A stretch of 64,000 bases of DNA from Stictocephala bisonia (GCA_035578905.1 JAQJVL010000057.1:806001-870000); one strand, 5' to 3'; numbered from the stretch's first letter, positions 1 to 12,660 are shown. The notes: a model not told the origin generated them from the letters alone. A program made the numbers and translations.

Positions 1-2229
1 TTGGGCTAAGTGAGCGAGTAGGGTTTTTAACTGTTCATAATTGGGCTTAGTGAGCGAGTAGGGTTTTTAACTGTTCATAATTGGTCTTAGTGTGCGAGTA
101 GGGTTTTAACTGTTCATAATTGGTCGTAGTGTGTGAATAGGATTTTAACTGTTCATAATAGGGCTTAGTGAGCGAGTAGGGTTTTAACTGTTCATAATTG
201 GTCGTAGTGTTTGAATAGGATTTTAACTGTTCATAATTGGTCTTAGTGTGCGAGTAGGGTTTTAACTGTTCATAATTCGGCTTAGTGAGCGAGTAGGGTT
301 TTTAACTGTTCATAATTGGTCTTAGTGTGTGAGTAGGGTTTTAACTGTTCATAATTGGGCTTAGTGTGTGAGTAGGGTTTTAACTGTTCATAATTGGTCG
401 TAGTGTGTGAATAGGATTTTAACTGTTCATAATTGGGCTTAGTGAGCGAGTAGGGTTTTTAACTGTTCATAATTGGGCTTAGTGAGCGAGTAGGGTTTTA
501 ACTGTTCATAATTGGGCTTAGTGTGTGAATAGGATTTTAACTGTTCATAATTGGTCGTAGTGTGTGAATAGGATTTTAACTGTTCATAATTGGGCTTAGT
601 GTGTGAGTAGGGTTTTAACTGTTCATAATTGGGCTTAGTGTGCGAGTAGGGTTTTTAACTGTTCATAATTGGGCTTAGTGAGCGAGTAGGGTTTTTAACT
701 GTTCATAATTGGGCTTAGTGAGCGAGTAGGGTTTTTAACTGTTCATAATTGGTCTTAGTGTGCGAGTAGGGTTTTAACTGTTCATAATTGGTCGTAGTGT
801 GTGAATAGGATTTTAACTGTTCATAATTGGGCTTAGTGAGCGAGTAGGGTTTTTTTAACTGTTCATAATTGGTCTTAGTGTGCGAGTAGGGTTTTTAACT
901 GTTTATAATTGGGCTTAGTGAGCGAGTAGGGTTTTTAACTGTTCATAATTGGTCTTAGTGTGCGAGTAGGGTTTTAACTGTTCATAATTGGTCGTAGTGT
1001 GTTAATAGGATTTTAACTGTTCATAATTGGGCTTAGTGAGCGAGTAGGGTTTTTAACTGTTCATAATTGGTCTTAGTGTGCGAGTAGGGTTATAACTGTT
1101 CATAATTGGGCTTAGTGTGTGAGTAGGGTTTTAACTGTTCATAATTGGGCTTAGTGTGTGAGTAGGGTTTTAACTGTTCATAATTGGTCTTAGTGAGCGA
1201 GTAGGGTTTTTAACTGTTCATAATTGGTCTTAGTGTGCGAGTAGGGTTTTAACTGTTCATAATTGGGCTTAGTGTGTGAGTAGGGTTTTAACTGTTCATA
1301 ATTGGGCTTAGTGTGCGAGTAGGGTTTTAACTGTTCATAATTGGTCTTAGTGTGCGAGTAGGGTTTTAACTGTTCATAATTGGGCTTAGTGTGTGAGTAG
1401 GGTTTTAACTGTTCATAATTGGTCTTAGTGAGCGAGTAGGGATTTTTAACTGTTCATAATTGGTCTTAGTGTGCGAGTAGGGTTTTAACTGTTCATAATT
1501 GGTCTGTGTGTGAGTAGGGTTTTAACTGTTCATAATTGGTCTTAGTGTGCGAGTAGGGTTTTAACTGTTCATAATTGGTCTTAGTGTGTGAGTAGGGTTT
1601 TAACTGTTCATAATTGGTCTTAGTGTGCGAGTAGGGTTTTAACTGTTCATAATTGGTCTTAGTGTGTGAGTAGGGTTTTAACTGTTCATAATTGGTCTTA
1701 GTGTGCGAGTAGGGTTTTAACTGTTCATAATTGGTCTTAGTGTGCGAGTAGGGTTTTAACTGTTCATAATTGGGCTTAGTGTGTGAGTAGGGTTTTAACT
1801 GTTCATAATTGGTCTTAGTGTGTGAGTAGGGTTTTAACTGTTCATAATTGGTCTTAGTGTGTGAATAGGGTTTTAACTGTTCATAATTGGTCTTAGTGTG
1901 TGAGTAGGGTTTTAACTGTTCATAATTGGTCTTAGTGTGCGAGTAGGGTTTTAACTGTTCATAATTGGTCTTAGTGTGCGAGTAGGGTTTTAACTGTTCA
2001 TAATTGGGCTTAGTGTGTGAGTAGGGTTTTAACTGTTCATAATTGGGCTTAGTGTGCGAATAGGGTTTTAATTGTTCATAATTGGGCTTAGTGTGTGAGT
2101 AGGGTTTTAACTGGTCATAATTGGTCTTAGTGTGCGAATAGGGTTTTAACTGTTCATAATTGGTCTTAGTGTGCGAATAGGGTTTTTAACTGTTAAAAAT
2201 TGGTCGTAGTGTGTGAGTAGGATTTTAAC
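1..2229. repeat. Minisatellite array, 39-40 bp unit, ~57 copies
   Basis: Head-to-tail repeats of a unit that reads roughly ggcttagtgagcgagtaggg, then a 4-5 base T run, then aactgttcataatt. The array is cut by the window's left edge, so its true length is unknown. Units differ at linked positions: units with gtcgta nearly always also carry tgtgtgaatagga, while gagcg units usually carry five Ts. The gagcg type is frequent up to about 1450 and absent after that. The last, degraded unit ends near 2229. No reading frame of note; no gene. Confidence 0.97.
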
Positions 2230-2697
2230 ACCATTAAAGTTCAATAGAAACCGCAACATAATATGTTATAAAACATAACAATTTAGGTAATTTAGAATTT
2301 ACTTGTAGTAACTAATTTATTTTATTAAAATATATCACAAACGAGTGGATTCTTGAAACTCATTTTTCTTACATTTATATTAATAATTTTAATAATTTAA
2401 AATTAAACATTTAAAAAGTTGTCGAAATATTGGTATTATATATTTACATACTCAAAACTATTTTATGATTGATTTAAATGTATAAAATTATATACACCTA
2501 ATTGCTACGTTGGCTGGTATATAAAAAAGAATTATCCAAATTTGCGATTATAAATTTTTTCTCTTCCTTATTCGAGTTTCACTTTAGTAAATCGTTGTTA
2601 AATTCAGCATTTAATGATTTTTGAAAATATTTGATTACGGATGGAGCTTGCTCAAGTTCAATTAAAGGACTCAAAACAACCTTCGAGTTTGAGCAAT
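2230..2697. other. A+T-rich unassigned sequence
   Basis: Flank of the first array. I see no reading frame, inverted repeat or RNA gene here. Confidence 0.6.
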
Positions 2698-2765
2698 TTA
2701 ATTTCTTGTATTGGACGACCATATTGATAACTTACCCCACAGCTTCCTTCTTCGAATTATAATAT
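2698..2765 (+). repeat. Diverged copy of the 82/84-bp array's 3' flank
   Basis: The stretch aligns without gaps to 24186-24250 and to 11048-11110 (shared blocks include ccacagcttccttc and ccata.taataac), with roughly 70% of positions matching by eye. At 11047 this sequence is the right border of a 3-kb tandem array; here it stands alone about 470 bp beyond a different array. It is therefore a dispersed element that exists without the array. Confidence 0.6.
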
Positions 2766-2997
2766 TAGTTTTATAGGTTAATTGTACGTTTGGAACATAC
2801 TTATATTTTATAGGTATAGAATATAAGTACGTTTTGGAGAGTGTTATTAAAATATATATATGAATTGTTTTATGTTAATAAATAGCATAGTTTTCTGTTA
2901 TTTAGGCACATATCAAGGTTCTAATAATATTTATCAGTGAGTTATAATAACGTAATTACTAATCTTAGAACTTAGGCTTAGACGGCCGGTGACATAA

Positions 2998-3285
2998 CTA
3001 GAATCTATATTTTCCGGTGACAATCGCTTCAAGGTAACCGGGCGTTTCGCCCATGCTGTGATACATTTTTCTCACGGACGCCGACAGTAGTGTTTTGTTC
3101 CGATGGGGCTCTGCAATCACGTGTATCGTCCCATGGTTACGATATATGTGTTTTATGTTGTGAACACTCTGTTATGTGGCATCACAGTGATGATCACATC
3201 ATGGGCGAAACGTCTGGTTACCTTGTACATAATGTAGATAGTAGCCTACCTTGACGCGGTTGTCACCGGAAAATATAGATTCTAG
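2998..3285. mobile_element. MITE with perfect 26-bp terminal inverted repeats
   Basis: The ends, ctagaatctatattttccgg plus gacaa-side bases on the left and their exact complement on the right, match over 26 bp (2998-3023 and 3260-3285). A second inner inverted pair contains gggcgtttcgcccat on the left and atgggcgaaacgt on the right, so the 288-bp element can fold back over much of its length. Both ends contain CTAG, so a TA target duplication (c-TA-g) is possible, as in Tc1/mariner-type elements. No coding capacity. The superfamily assignment is inference. Confidence 0.8.
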
Positions 3286-3363
3286 TGAAAATTATTACTA
3301 TAAATTAAAATTAAATAAAAAAATAAATTAAATAAAATCGACAGGTTTTAAATGATGGAAATC

Positions 3364-3364
<1 letters not shown>

Positions 3365-3417
<53 letters not shown>
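3365..3417. repeat. Poly-T tract (53 T)
   Basis: Uninterrupted T run on the + strand. Could be the poly-A tail of a minus-oriented retroelement, although no element body was recognised to its right. Confidence 0.95.
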
Positions 3418-3420
<3 letters not shown>

Positions 3421-4472
3421 GTAGGGTCTCACTGTGTGTACTTAGTTTTTTATAATTAAAATGTTTTTTACTGATAATTTTAAAAATTCTTCAGATAGTG
3501 CAATAATTTATGTGGCAAATAAGTAACTAGTCGATATTGTTTTAGTTGTGTTGTAAGTTAAAGGTAAAGCTGTGATCGGCACAGATTATAGTCATTTTTT
3601 TAAAACTACCTGTAGAGTAAGTTTGTAAGAGTTTGCGTTTTATTTTCGCACTGAGATCATTTTTGTGTTAGTACTTAAACATTTTTAGAGTGAATATTGC
3701 AAGTATTATTCATTTTTAGATAAAGTGGTTACTTCCGTAGCCACTATCTGTCCGTAGCCATTATCTGTTACTGCAGGGGACTGGCCTAAAGTCCGAGACC
3801 GCTTCCTCTGCCCTTCCTCTTATCACAGACACAAGCACTTAACGGCTTTTAGGCACTGATTCCTTAAGGGCCAGAGTTATGACCGCCTGCACTTAGCCAT
3901 TTCCTGAGAGGAGAAGACAGGCCAATATCATTCTTGCAAGTTACTATGAATTTAGGTTGGGTTGTACAAGTTGTGAATGCTTGTGTAGGTTTGTGCACCC
4001 CAATATCCGATCTATCCATCTGTCTCCAATGTAACAGTTGGTGTTTCACCTTTCACGCCAATACCAATAGCCTATTTGCCTAATAGGAGATCATGTATTT
4101 ATAACATTTCATTTAAGACTTCACTGTTCCGGTATATACGTAAAAATGGTCAACTTTTTTATTTTATAATTCATTTACAGAGACTGTATAATATCAGAGT
4201 AAAATGCTCGATTCACTGGTTATGATAGTGTAAGTAAGTACCGAGGCTTACACCAACGGTTTGTTTCATTATACAAGTAATACAGTATATAGCGCCCCGT
4301 ATAGAGAAGAATTTTAACCTCTAGGTTTTTTGGTAAGCTTTTAAGTAGTACGTCTTAATGTTTTTATTTATTTTTTAATTCGTAAGTCCGTGCCTTTGGC
4401 ATGACTGTTCGTATTCCGAAGTAAAAACTACTTTAGTCTTAAATTTTATCGTGCACTCTAGTGTAAGACGAC
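3418..4472. other. Unassigned; GC-richer island at about 3720-4080
   Basis: Mostly A+T-rich. Within 3720-4080 composition rises and a short direct repeat (ccgtagccactatctgt then ccgtagccattatctgt) is seen. A 61-codon minus-strand frame crosses the island, but no protein family is recognisable. Possibly an old repeat. Confidence 0.4.
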
Positions 4473-4499
4473 TTGAGCCATCAAACATTATTGTATTTT

Positions 4500-4600
4500 A
4501 ATCACCAGATAATATCCTTTGTTGGGTTCATTCACAACGTTTCGAAAAACGAATCTGAACCATCATCAAGAGAAAACTCAAAAAAATTTACGTCAGTTAT
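4500..4600 (-). other. Degenerate hammerhead-like repeat end
   Basis: Read on the minus strand, 4530-4585 gives cttgatgatggttcag, a spacer, then cgaaacgttgtg. This layout (CUGAUGA-like box, short arm, GAAAC box) resembles the better motifs at 40.8 and 42.0 kb, but the first box carries an extra T and helix II is not convincing. Probably a decayed retroelement end; low confidence. Confidence 0.25.
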
Positions 4601-7080
4601 GCGAGAACAATCTATGTGGCTGCAACTGTTTTGGATACGTGGATCTTGTCACGTGCGAGGTTGTAAGCCAACACAGTAATAACATGTCTTACTCTGCCAC
4701 GTACATTATCTCCTACGGGAGATGACAGACTTAATACGTCGGAGAAAAGACGTGTAACCTAAAATATTTTTTAGTTATATGTGTAGTGTTTCGACAATTA
4801 GATGTAGTTAATCGTTTTACTATAATTAAGCAGGTATAAAAAGTGTTGGAACATACTAAGTAGGTTACGCAATGTAGTTAATTAGCGCCTTCGGTCGCCT
4901 CTTCGTGGTCAGTTATCAAAAGAAAGGAAATACTACTGTTACCATAATTACTCTACAGTCTACACGGACCTGAGAATTCTGCAATAAAAACCGCGTAATG
5001 GGCCAATGGCATGTCAACAGCTCTTCTAAAGTCACACGCCTACCACTTGAATCTATCCAACACGACGTTCCATTAGTACTTCTCCTTTAATAACCTATCA
5101 CCAAGAAGGTAAAAGCTTGCATTTGGAGTAAATACTCTTTTTATGTATTTAAGTTTCGGTTAAAAACAATTTAGTTTACTTTTCAAGTGATTTTTCTGTC
5201 AACTTTTTTTATTGTAAAGTCTTTATGCAACACATCCAACTAACTAATGTATCAACATATATATATTGCATTTGTATTGTTATTTTGATTACTTATTCTA
5301 TATAAATGGTGCGTTGTTCCTTGTCAATCATTTATTAAAAATATGTATATTAAATCTTTCTACGCCTCTTCAAGTTGCAATGAGTCTTGGAAGAATTTAA
5401 TAATATTATTTCCATCAATACTTACTTATCAACATCAATATTGATTTATGTTAACTTTATCTCTGTCTATAGTTGTTTTTTCTATTAAAATTTCTATTTC
5501 CCCTATCTGTGTATCAACCTAACCTGAGTTTTTTAAATCTATTTCAATAATAATCCGTAATGTGCGTAAAGGTCTGCGCTTGCTGGATGGCACCCGAGTC
5601 CCGAGGGTAGGTTCAGGGTTCGTTGTATCTCATCAGCTGAAGTCGTAGCTTACCAATAGATTCGCGTGCTAAGTCAACACCAGGAGATTAGAGGTTATAT
5701 CTTAAAATTTTATTCATTTATAACTCCACACATGTCAAAAATATGCCAAGAATTACACTATAGTCATTGTATATTGTGTTAAAACAGTAAGTCTTTTTGA
5801 TTGTAAGTCTCTTTAATCACAACTTTCAGTGAAGTTACAAAAAAAATGAAAATATTTTAGTTATGATTTAAGGAGTGATTAATTAATGACTTGTAATACA
5901 AGTGTTACTCAAAATGACTAGTAAATAAAGTATTTCTTTACACAGTACAAAAATTAATTTTAAAAATGTAAGTATGTGCGTTAGTAATTAAATAATACTT
6001 TTGGATTACAAGTCAAATACTAGGCCAGACTTGGATAATTACGGTTTTTTATTGGATTTATATTTATAAAGACGCATGAACTGTATTTCATACATTAATA
6101 CTAAGTAAGCATACTAAAAAAAGTAATTAGTAAATTTGTGAACATCTTATCTTGTGGTTATTTCATTTTCAATATATGTCTTAATTCTTAGTTAATTGTA
6201 GAGATATTTCTAGAAACTAGGGGACTGTTAGTAATGCATACGTTAACAGCCTAAGCCTGATGAAAATACCACGTTATGACGTACCAAATAAACACTTCAT
6301 CTCTCGTATATTTCTGTACATTTAGGTATTTTTAAATTAATTATATGTAGAATTTAGTGTCTATTTTATTTCACAGCTAAAGTGCGTGGTTCGGATTTCG
6401 TATTGCGGTAGCTTGGAAGTGGTTCTGTGTAACAACTATTTTAAGAAAAGGAATAACAATACCGTACACTCATTCTGTGCTCATTTCTACTTTATATGTA
6501 TTCTTACTTATTGCGTCACATGTTGCATCATTACGTTGCGAGAGAATTACAAATAAGATACTTCAGATCTTACGGATTACTGTTACTTGTTTCAAAGAAA
6601 GTAAGACGCCTACAGATTTAAAGTAAGGAACACAAAGGGTCTCAGGTATTTCTGACGAGATCAAAGACCTACAAATCTAAGGCTGGATCTGACTGCCACT
6701 GTGCTACAGTAAATAACTGAGATAGCCGGATCTTTCTGAATTATAATTTAAGTGATATTTATCGACGCCGTTAATACTCAGTTCAATGAATGAAATAATG
6801 TTGTTACAGTAAATGTTAACCTACGGAATTATAGAACTTAAAAATCAACTTTGAGTTAACATTTTAACAACTATTTTGAAAATATTCTTTTGTGTTATAT
6901 GCCAATGATAGAAAATAGCCATTTGTTAAATATTGGGAAAATATAAATTAACACTTGAAATAAATTAAAAGTGTGTTGAATTAAAAGTAGGCTTAGTTCA
7001 ACCGAAAACCAATAATTACAAGAACACTTTTACTTTCTTCCATATGTGTTAGCATAGAGAAAGTATTGTGATCGTCAACA
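4601..7080. other. A+T-rich unassigned sequence
   Basis: No supported gene, array or inverted repeat. A GC-richer patch at about 5565-5690 contains gggttcgttg, faintly like a tRNA B box, but no A box at the right spacing could be found, so it is not called. Confidence 0.5.
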
Positions 7081-7084
7081 GTTT

Positions 7085-7325
7085 TTAACGCGTTGGTCTA
7101 AAAATCCATTTTAGGGTCCCCTGAACCCAAAAAAGTGTTTTTTTTTTCGAAAACAAAGTTTTGTGTCTGTCCGTATGTGTGTCTGTGTATGTATGTGCAG
7201 TTCGCTGGAGACCAAACAGATGGATCAATTTTCTGAAACTTGGTATGTAGGTGTATTTAGCCAATATATCCAGACCATTTTTTCCCTGTTTCAAATTTTA
7301 GTTTTTTTTTATATTTATGGGCAAA
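7085..7325. repeat. Probable old interspersed repeat with a gtctg-rich core
   Basis: Contains a low-complexity core (gtgtctgtccgtatgtgtgt) followed by accaaacagatggatcaatt and gaaacttggtatgtaggtg. This style of sequence is common in degraded insect repeats, but there is no second copy in the window to prove it. Both short frames crossing it are products of low complexity. Confidence 0.3.
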
Positions 7326-8063
7326 AAAACATACAAAAATGGAATTAAATTAATTAATAAAGATTTTAATTAAATTTTCGGGAAAGATGGGAATTACAAT
7401 TTAAAATATTTTAGTAAAAACCTCATGTCTCTAATTTCAACAGTTTTTCTAGTCATGGCAAAAAAAATGGGAATCAAACTAGTAATTTTAAAAGTTTTTA
7501 TTTTTTAGTTTTTAATATGGGGGGAAGTTAGTGCCAATTCTTAGAACCATTTATTTTAGTTTAGAGCTGATTTGGTTGTTTTAAATCAACTTTGTATATG
7601 TTAGGCCTATGTTTTTAGTTGCATTTGAATATGAGGTCTACAAAATAATTACAAACGCATAGACTTAAATGTAATAAGGAAATATATAAGAATACACTGA
7701 CAATTCTAACACGAAAGAACGAAGGCTAAAATTATATATGAGTATCAAAATTATGGCATTATGAAAGGTCAAAAAAGCTAATTTTATGAAAATTGAAGTA
7801 GTTCCAAAAGTAGAAACAAATAAATTGATTACTTAAATGAATGATGATTTAAACATAAATCAGCCAAATAATTCAGGTAGTGACAAAGAAAGGAACAAGA
7901 ACACTATGGTTTAGTTAAAGATAGAGAGTGTAGGAACCGAAAGAAGGAGCCAAGTAGGGCACTGAGAAAGGCCGACACGTCTTCACAGTGTACATAGCTT
8001 GATTCGATCGGGTACTACTACTGCATAAATAATGATTATATATAGCAATAAGCCTTAATATGT
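7326..8063. other. A+T-rich unassigned sequence
   Basis: Left flank of the 82/84-bp array. No gene or repeat structure recognised. Confidence 0.5.
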
Positions 8064-11044
8064 GTACGGTAGTTGTAGTAGCTTTATTTGAACCAAACAC
8101 TCACAAGTGTTGTCAGTGGAGCCACAGGTACGTACCTAAGTTTAAGTACGGTAGTTGTAGTAGTTGTAACTGAACCAAACACTCAAAAGTTTTGTCAGTG
8201 GAGCCACAGGTACGTACCTAAGTTTAAGTACGGTAGTTGTAACTGAACCAAACACTCACAAGTTTTGTCAGTGGAGCCACAGGTACGTACCTAAGTTTAA
8301 GTACGGTAGTTGTAGTAGTTGTAATTGAACCAAACACTCACAAGTTTTGTCAGTGGAGCCACAGGTACGTACCTAAGTTTAAGTACGATAGTTGTAGTAG
8401 TTGTAATTGAACCAAACACTCACAAGTTTTGTCAGTGGAGCCACAGTTACGTACCTAAGTTTAAGTACGATAGTTGTAGTAGTTGTAATTGAACCAAACA
8501 CTCACAAGTTTTGTTAGTGGAGCCACAGGTACGTACCTAAGTTTAAGTACGGTAGTTGTAGTAGTTGTAATTGAACCAAACACTCACAAGTTTTGTCAGT
8601 GGAGCCACAGGTACGTACCTAAGTTTAAGTACGGTAGTTGTAGTAGTTGTAATTGAACCAAACACTCACAAGTTTTGTCAGTGGAGCCACAGGTACGTAC
8701 CTAAGTTTAAGTACGGTAGTTGTAGTAGTTGTAACTGAACCAAACACTCACAAGTGTTGTCAGTGGAGCCACAGGTACGTACCTAAGTTTAAATACGGTA
8801 GTTGTAGTAGTTGTAATTGAACCAAACACTCACAAGTTTTGTCAGTGGAGCCACAGGTACGTACCTAAGTTTAAGTACGATTGTTGTAGTAGTTGTAATT
8901 GAACCAAACACTCACAAGTTTTGTCAGTGGAGCCACACGTACGTACCTAAGTTTAAGTACGATTGTTGTAGTAGTTGTAATTGAACCAAACACTCACAAG
9001 TTTTGTCAGTGGAGCCATAGGTACGTACCTGTTTAAGTACGGTAGTTGTAGTAGTTGTAATTGAACCAAACACTCACAAGTTTTGTCAGTGGAGCCACAG
9101 GTACGTACCTAAGTTTAAGTACGGTAGTTGTAGTATTTGTAATTGAACCAAACACTCACAAGTTTTGTCAGTGGAGCCACAGGTACGTACCTAAGTTTAA
9201 GTACGGTAGTTGTAGTAGTTGTAATTGAACCAAACACTCACAAGTTTTGTCAGTGGAGCCACAGGTACGTACCTAAGTTTAAGTACGGTAGTTGTAGTAG
9301 TTGTAATTGAACCAAACACTCACAAGTTTTGTCAGTGGAGCCACAGGTACGTACCTAAGTTTAAGTACGGTAGTTGTAGTTGTTGTAATTGAACCAAACA
9401 CTCACAAGTTTTGTCAGTGGAGCCAACTTACTTACTCACTAAGTTTAAGTACGGTAATTGTAGTAGTTGTAATTGAACCAAACACTCACAAGTTTTATCA
9501 GTGGAGCCAACTTACTTACTCACTAAGTTTAAGTACGGTAATTGTAGTAGTTGTAATTGAACCAAACACTCACAAGTTTTGTCAGTGGAGCCAACTTACT
9601 TACTCACTAAGTTTAAGTACGGTAGTTGTAGTAGTTGTAACTGAACCAAACACTCACAAGTTTTGTCAGTGGAGCCAACTTACTTACTCACTAAGTTTAA
9701 GTACGGTAGTTGTAGTAGTTGTAACTGAACCAAACACTCACAAGTTTTGTCAGTGGAGCCAACTTACTTACTCACTAAGTTTAAGTACGGTAGTTGTAGT
9801 AGTTGTAATTGAACCAACCTTTCACAAGTTTTGTCAGTGGAGCCAACTTACTTACTCACTAAGTTTAAGTACGGTAGTTGTAGTAGTTGTAATTGAACCA
9901 AACACTCACCAGTTTTGTCAGTGGAGTCAACTTACTTACTCACTAAGTTTAAGTACGGTAGTTGTAGTAGTTGTAACTGAACCAAACACTCACAAGTTTT
10001 GTCAGTGGAGCGAACTTACTTACTCACTAAGTTTAAGTACGGTAATTGTAGTAGTTGTAATTGAACCAAACACTCACAAGTTTTGTCAGTGGAGCCAACT
10101 TACTTACTCACTAAGTTTAAGTACGGTAGTTGTAGTAGTTGTAATTGTAAAACACTCACAAGTTTTGTCAGTGGAGCCAACTTACTTACTCACTAAGTTT
10201 AAGTACGGTAGTTGTAGTAGTTGTAATTGAACCAAACACTCACAAGTTTTGTCAGTGGAGCCAACTTACTTACTCACTAAGTTTAAGTACGGTAGTTGTA
10301 GTAGTTGTAATTGTAAAACACTCACAAGTTTTGTCAGTGGAGCCAACTTACTTACTCACTAAGTTTAAGTACGGTAGTTGTAGTAGTTGTAATTGAACCA
10401 AACACTCACAAGTTTTGTCAGTGGAGCCAACTTACTTACTCACTTAGTTTAAGTACGGTAGTTGTAGTAGTTGTAACTGAACCAAACACTCACAAGTTTT
10501 GTCAGTGGAGCCAACTTACTTACTCACTAAGTTTAAGTACGGTAGTTGTAGTAGTTGTAATTGAACCAAACACTCACAAGTTTTGTCAGTGGAGCCAACT
10601 TACTTACTCACTAAGTTTAAGTACGGTAATTGTAGTAGTTGTAATTGAACCAAACACTCACAAGTTTTGTCAGTGGAGCCAACTTACTTACTCACTAAGT
10701 TTAAGTACGGTAGTTGTAGTAGTTGTAATTGAACCAAACACTCACAAGTTTTGTCAGTGGAGCCACAGGTACGTACCTAAGTTTAAGTACGGTAGTTGTA
10801 GTAGTTGTAATTGAACCAAACACTCACAAGTTTTGTCAGTGGAGCCAACTTACTTACTCACTAAGTTTAAGTATGGTAGTTGTAGTAGTTGTAATTGAAC
10901 CAAACACTCACAAGTTTTGTCAGTGGAGCCACAGGTTCGTACCTAAGTTTAAGTACGGTAGTTGTAGTAGTTGTAATTGAACCAAACACTCACAAGTTTT
11001 GTCAGTGGAGCCAACTTACTTACTCACTAAGTTTAAGTACGGTA
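8064..11044. repeat. Tandem array with two unit types, 82 bp and 84 bp
   Basis: About 36 head-to-tail copies sharing a core (gtacggtagttgtagtagtt ... aaccaaacactcacaag ... gtcagtggagcc). Two endings define the types: acaggtacgtaccta (82-bp unit) fills 8064 to about 9420, and aacttacttactcacta (84-bp unit) fills most of 9421-11044. A few 82-type units reappear within the second zone (about 10729-10790 and 10921-10960), pointing to conversion or unequal exchange. One early unit lacks nine bases of the tagtagttg block. Because 84 is divisible by three, the second zone keeps an open frame encoding a 28-residue repeat. This is a property of the period, not a gene. Confidence 0.97.
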
Positions 11045-11046
11045 AA

Positions 11047-11160
11047 TTAATTTCCCGTCCTGGCCTTCCATACTAATAACTCCTTCTTCCTTCTCAAATT
11101 AACTTATGAAGTTTGTACCATCTCAGTCATGTAATTTAGTTATTTATACAAATACATAGT
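11047..11160 (+). repeat. Right flank of the array, dispersed core element
   Basis: Begins just after the last unit (gtttaagtacggtaa). Shares atttcccgtcctggccttcc and catactaataactc with 24186-24290, where the same sequence follows a single gtttaagtaatg without any array. This marks the array as an expansion inside, or at the edge of, a dispersed repeat. Confidence 0.8.
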
Positions 11161-11971
11161 TAATGTAACTTTATTGAAGACTACATGAATTGTATGGTCG
11201 GAAATGAGACTTTGTGTCAGCCGTCTCATAATAAACGTTCGTCTTGCTTAGCACTGTGGACATTTATGATTATTGTAATAAGCTAAGTCCACTTCATCTA
11301 TTGTAATATAATGAAATCGAACCTTTTAACGCATATATTTTAATAAAATAAGTAAGTTATTGTTGTCGTTCTCATTTTATGCACACATAATTAAGTGTCA
11401 TTCAAATGTTATATAGAATTATTATTATTACCATATTTCTTTTAATAACCATTTCATATGTTGTTCATAAAGTTTTTGATCAAAAGAATCACCAATTAGA
11501 ATCATAGTAGGGTTTAACTGGTATGGAGTACAGACTCATACATTATTCATTTACCGAATTATACAATTTTAATCCTCTGATATATTTGTTTCAAGAATGT
11601 TAACATCCAAGTTCGGCCATTTGTTTTCTTTCTAATTTCAGGCAAAATACCACTGATCTATAACGTTAACTATTTAACTTGTCAGCATTAAACACTTTTT
11701 TTAATTGAAAAATAACAGCTTACGTATCTTTAAAATATTACAAGTTGAAATAAAAATTATGTTAATGAGTTGTTACTAATGACATTCACCTAAACCTGCT
11801 AAATGTTTGCTAAACATTGCAAACATTACTAATGTTTGCAATGTTTTTACGTTGTATATTTTCAGAGCATATATATTTAAATGGCATCACAAAACTGAAG
11901 CCGAGTGACGGTATTTTGGTTAAATACAATTATTATTTATTTTTATTATTATTATTTTATTTATTTTTTTT

Positions 11972-12012
<41 letters not shown>

Positions 12013-12203
12013 GCATTTAATAACTATATTGTGAAATGACTCAACCGACGAACCTAAGTTGACTTCATTCAATAGAGAAAGCACTGCCGCAGGGTTTCTC
12101 GCCTGCATATGAATGATTTTCGAACATTTACTCATATAATACACCTTTTGAGAAAAAACTCCAAATATTTTTGTTTTAGCTAGTAAATTAATGTCGCATC
12201 AAT
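11161..12203. other. A+T-rich unassigned sequence with a poly-T tract
   Basis: No gene recognised. A 35-base T run occupies 11974-12008, at the end of a T-rich slope starting near 11937. A short frame ending in poly-phenylalanine is a product of that run. Confidence 0.6.
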
Positions 12204-12306
12204 GCAACTGACAGTACCGTAAGGTGTAAATTGCATGTGATGAGAACATTGTGATCTGCATCAAATGTGGCCTACTGCATTCGTTTGTAAACAATACACA
12301 GCCAGG
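12204..12306 (+). repeat. Lone monomer of the 157-bp satellite
   Basis: Matches the satellite at 13906-15330 closely (cagtaccgtaaggtgtaaat, tgcatgtgatgagaacattg, atctgcatcaaatgt, actgcattcgtttgtaaaca, acacagccaggta) but stands alone 1.6 kb before it. It most resembles the array's first unit (13906-14060), which also reads aaacaatacacagccaggta. Confidence 0.85.
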
Positions 12307-12620
12307 TATAGACCGCGCGGCGAAGGTCCGGCCTCGAGCCCGCCGAGCGGTGACAGGGAGGAGACGGGTGGAGGGCCCAATATGCCTGCAGTCCTGGAAA
12401 CATTCGCTACTGTCACATTTTCCCACACTTGCTTCTAAAATAAGTTAATTGTTAACTACGGATCCACATTCAGTACATTTCCAGACTGCGTGCGATATAT
12501 TGACTTGTGGTTTAGCGTGTTAAGAATGTTTACTCAAGTGTACGAGTAACAATTATTTAGTTGGTTATATGTTTGTTTTTATCTAACTACTGTAGTATAA
12601 TAAGTCAGTTTGTGTTTTTC

Positions 12621-12621
<1 letters not shown>

Positions 12622-12660
<39 letters not shown>
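12622..12660. repeat. Poly-T tract (39 T)
   Basis: Pure T run on the + strand, 15 bp before the left end of the TTAA-flanked MITE. Confidence 0.95.

Noticed and set aside
1..2229. Telomere-like tagggtttt motif
   Set aside because: Occurs once per 39-40 bp unit within other sequence; not (TTAGG)n or any simple telomeric repeat.
9307..10230. 307-codon open frame of 28-residue repeats
   Set aside because: Produced by the 84-bp unit length being divisible by three; it begins and ends inside the array and no unit stands outside it as a gene would.
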